Assembly (NCBI GenBank): GCA_034670405.1
Contig: JAXDDX010000004.1
Location: forward strand, 6,060,001-6,124,000
Reading direction: 5' to 3'
DNA: 64,000 nt
From: Hoplostethus atlanticus
Taxonomy: Eukaryota; Chordata; Actinopteri; Trachichthyiformes; Trachichthyidae
A model generated the notes under the pieces. That model did not search any database. It had not been told where the DNA came from and worked only from the letters and a program-made list of their open reading frames with translations. A program made the position numbers and the translations under genes. Shown in pieces: positions 60,536 through 64,000 of this stretch (its first letter is position 1; every line of letters starts with the position of its first letter).

Positions 60536-63500
60536 GATGTTATAAACATAGATGGACTGAATGATCCCGTGGGAGATGTCAGCGTCACCACGTGGGCTCA
60601 GACTGAGACGTCTGCATGATTCTAGGCAGAACGTACAGATGAAGACAACTACGTAACCCTTTGTCATCGTCTGCCAGCCAAACAGACGAAGAGCCACTGA
60701 ACTGCTTTCAAATGTATTAGTGGAAGAAGTAAGTATTGGTAAGGGATTCAGACCACCTCACTTAGTCTGCTCTGAATAAGCACTCATTTAAAAACTACTA
60801 ATAAACTAACAATACAAGCACAAATAAACCCACGTGCAACTTTTATTTGAGCTTTTACACAACACAAAGGTGTTCCACAAACACTCCCTGGGTATTAGCT
60901 GCTCTCGCTGTGGTCACTAAGTGTTTGACAGGGAGGAAATGCCAGAGAGGGGAAACGCTCGAGGCCACAAATTCAATCGTGACTGCATTCGGTTAGAGGT
61001 TGTACATCAGGTACAGCGTATCGGCGTGTGATAATCAGTTACCTTGTGGTTGCTATGGGAGTCTCCGGCCACCCACAGATGGAGAGGAATACGGTGCAGA
61101 AGGTTGATACTGTGTGTGAAAGAAAGGATGCTGCAGCAGCGTGGTGGGTCACGACACAATGCCAGACCAACTGACCAATGCCGGATTCAAACTGCACAAA
61201 TGTTGCGTTGATTTAGTCAGGATGAGAGTGAACATCACCGGCTAGCTGTTAGTTGACGGTAAGGCTATTGGGTGCCAAAGGGTGCATAGGGTGCTTCAAG
61301 CCTCTGAATCGACTATCAACTTAAACACATAAGATATCGCCCCTCTGATGCAAAAACAAATTGTTTTTCTACCCTTCATCTCATGTATATTACAGTGCAT
61401 AGCAAGCTACGACAAAAAAGGCAAAGATAGCGCCAGACAATAAGCCCTGGTCTGTCTGATGATGCCCTGGCTTAAGTGTGACTGCCAACAGGCGCCGTTC
61501 AGTGCCAAGATATGGTATGACGGTGGAAAAGACCCTCGTCTCTGAGACCAAATCCATATATGTGGGAATGCACGTCAAAAGAAAGTCGCATGACGAAACT
61601 AAAACGTGCACGGCCGTCAATGACAGTTGAAGAGTAGGCAACACAATCTGCATTTTTTCTGACAGAAAGCAACATCTTCTGCACTATTCTAGTTGATTGC
61701 TCTCAAACAGTTGGGTAAATAAAACACAAAAGGAGTAAACGCAACAAAAATAATTGAGTCACAGTTAAAAAAAAAAAAAAAAAAGTTTGCATTGCAGTTT
61801 ACCTTATGCCAGTTTGGGTCTACCTTTTCTGTTATTCTTTCTTTGGCACCTGATCATAATGAAAAGTCCACCTGAGTTATTACACCAGTGCACATTCAGA
61901 GTACAGCAGAGAAGATCAGCGAGACATTACGTCAGTACGTCAGGTCATATCATGTCACAAACCTTTCCCAAGAGAATGGCAAAGCTCGTGGTATCTATTT
62001 GGAGCACATTCATTGTAGGCAGAATATAGGTCACGGCTCTATATGGGCCATAGGTCAATGTAGGTTACACAATACTGAGGCATCCTTCAGCCCCATCAGT
62101 CCACTTTTCCCGCTCTTCTCTCAATCCACCTATTAACTAACCCACATTCATAACCCAAAGGAAACGCAGATCCTTCATTTTTGGAGAGCTCAAATCACTG
62201 GAGGTGAAAGGTGACATGCCTATGTGGAGGGAGACCGGACATGGACAGTCGCCGCCTGTCCTTGACACGGTGGGGAGGGGCGGGACGGGACGGGGCATTT
62301 ACTAAGAGGCTGGCTAAGAGTGGTGATAGGCCTACTTTTTCCTGTACACTGAGGAGTTACACAATCACCCAGATGTATTTTGGCAGTGTTGAGTGGTGTG
62401 GAGGAGCTGTGTGTGTGTGTGTGTGTCTCATGGCGCCTAACAAGTCAAAATCTGTTCCGCTGTTTCGGCCAGACACACAGTGACAGCGGTCATGCCAGGG
62501 GTATGTAGGACAACAAACCGGTCTCATGCCTACTTGGTCTCTTGCCATTTCTCTGCTGCAGTGCGAGCTCAATATCCTCTCTTTCGGAGGCGACGAGAGA
62601 CAGAGAAAGAGAGAGGAGGCAGCAGGTAGAGGAAAGAAGAAGAAGAGGGAGATGGGACAAAAGAGAAAAAAAGAAGAAGATGGGGGGACAAAGGAAACAA
62701 GAGATCCAGTGCAAGTGTGATGCAGAGGGCCACTGTTTTCCACACTTCAGCTCCTAAGTGGACCAATAGACAAACAATCTGAGGCTTAGGCAGCGCTTAA
62801 TGACCGGGTGTACATAGTCATGAGGCTCAGTAGCGTTTTTAAACGGGCTCGGTTTGTTCTTTAATGTCAAAAGAGTCGAAGCAGAGACGAGATTCACGAC
62901 TTGGAAGTATTCTTAACTGACACACAGGCAGAGACGAGCACACTACAGTAAGAGACAATGAGTTTGGAGAACACTCCCATTCCCATTGGTAGCAAAACAT
63001 CAAGTGACTCATCAGTATGTGAAAGTGGAGAGACAGGGAATAACAACATTCTGCTGTTTTTTTGGCTGAAAGGCTGAAAACACATTAAGACTATTTGGAG
63101 AACAAATATTGACAAAGGAAAACATTCAGACTGAAGCAGAACTCAAGAGGCTGAAGCAAGAGGCAATTCTCGCCAACAGAATCTTCATTGTCCTGGGCCA
63201 AAACACGCCAGACGCAGCACCGTACTCGGTGACTGACGGAGAGCGTGATGACATCCAGTTCTTCAAAACCACAAAGAGTAATAGAGACCAAGAAACAGCG
63301 AGAAGAACATTGTTGGAGACGGCAGCAGCAGAAATGAAAACGCCATCTCGCCAATTCCGAGAGCTCTTAAAATGAGGCTCTAAGCGGCTACGAGAGGCGT
63401 GCTCTCCCCTCCAAACAGCCTCTTGGCTCACGTTAGCGTCTTCAAATCTAAGTGAAGACGGCAGGCGTGTCGCGATGAGCCTATTTCTATTGACAGATGA

Positions 63501-64000
63501 AGAGAGCCCGAGCACGGGGTCGACTCTGCTGGCAATCTGTTGTCGCTCACCGCTCTACATCTCTCAACCACTGCATCTACTGAAGCATTCAGCGGACGAT
63601 AAAATAAGATGTATTTCATGGGACTTTTACTTGACTGTACCTGGATGGTTTCATGTCACATTTCTAAAAGCTCTTTCAAGCAAAACGACTAGACAATTTT
63701 GACAAACAGACCTATCTTAAAGAATTAACCGCTGCCAAACAAATGTCTGGTTGCAGTTGCACATATGCGATTCTACTTTTGAACTTTTCCCGCTGGGGTT
63801 TGGCAACTGCTTCTCTTCTCGAGCTGAAGATGATTTATGAATGTCCTATAATAAATATATATACACATCTTCAAATACAGTGACACAGAACGGTGCTGTT
63901 AAAGTAATAATCTGGGATATTTTCATGTGAATAAATGTCTGTTTTGCTGTTCTAAAACACCCGGTTTTGGATAGGTGTTTCCTCTGGAGCACAGGAAGTG

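Larger units (their letters stand above)
55035..64000. other. 5' flank or first intron(s) of rnf144a, no coding exon recognised
   Basis: The acceptor at 55035 requires an upstream noncoding exon, so some or all of this is intronic. Contents: C-run at 55159-55173, (AC)n at 55440-55462, G21, (AGTAT)n, (GATA)n tail, G-run plus (CA)n, (GA)n, an A18 run near 61767-61784. Candidate unique blocks lie at 59850-59990 and 63070-63600. Confidence 0.6.

Overview
This is eukaryotic, almost certainly teleost-fish, nuclear DNA. Coding exons are short and widely spaced with GT...AG introns, the window is full of (CA)n/(TG)n, (GA)n/(CT)n and tetranucleotide microsatellites, and it holds fragments of several dispersed repeat families typical of bony fish (tRNA-derived SINEs, MITE-like elements, a (GATA)n-linked LINE-type tail). 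There are no bacterial-style operons, and almost all of the long open frames are translations of microsatellites or low-complexity sequence.

Only one protein-coding gene can be supported. It is rnf144a on the minus strand, an E3 ubiquitin ligase of the RING-in-between-RING (RBR) class with a C-terminal membrane anchor. Its seven coding exons were assembled by hand from 55018 (ATG) down to 45480 (TAA). All splice junctions are GT...AG with matching phases, and the joined product is 295 residues, close to the 292 of human RNF144A. A splice acceptor 16 nt upstream of the ATG (AG at 55036-55035) shows that at least one 5' noncoding exon lies further upstream (higher coordinates); I could not place it in the remaining 9 kb.

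Layout: 1-45 kb is downstream of the gene and has no recognisable coding exon. It is a gene-poor stretch of microsatellites, old repeats and several unique AT-rich blocks that look like conserved noncoding elements. About 41-45.5 kb is a plausible long 3' UTR plus flank. 45.5-55 kb is the rnf144a body, with introns carrying a sense SINE, a MITE, and a TIR transposon with another repeat nested inside it. 55-64 kb is 5' flank or first intron, again without recognisable coding exons.

The most interesting observations concern splicing and structure. The acceptor of the 90-nt coding exon 6 has no polypyrimidine tract next to it; it follows a perfect (TG)56 array in the sense of the transcript, while that of the 61-nt exon 3 uses a (CT)n microsatellite as its polypyrimidine tract. 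Exon 6 is in frame and encodes the last two zinc ligands of RING2, so repeat-length-dependent skipping would give a membrane-anchored ligase with a broken RING2. Two perfect 15-bp short-loop hairpins (13452-13487, 36277-36315) are not explained by any annotated feature. I found no evidence of a wholly new multi-gene system.
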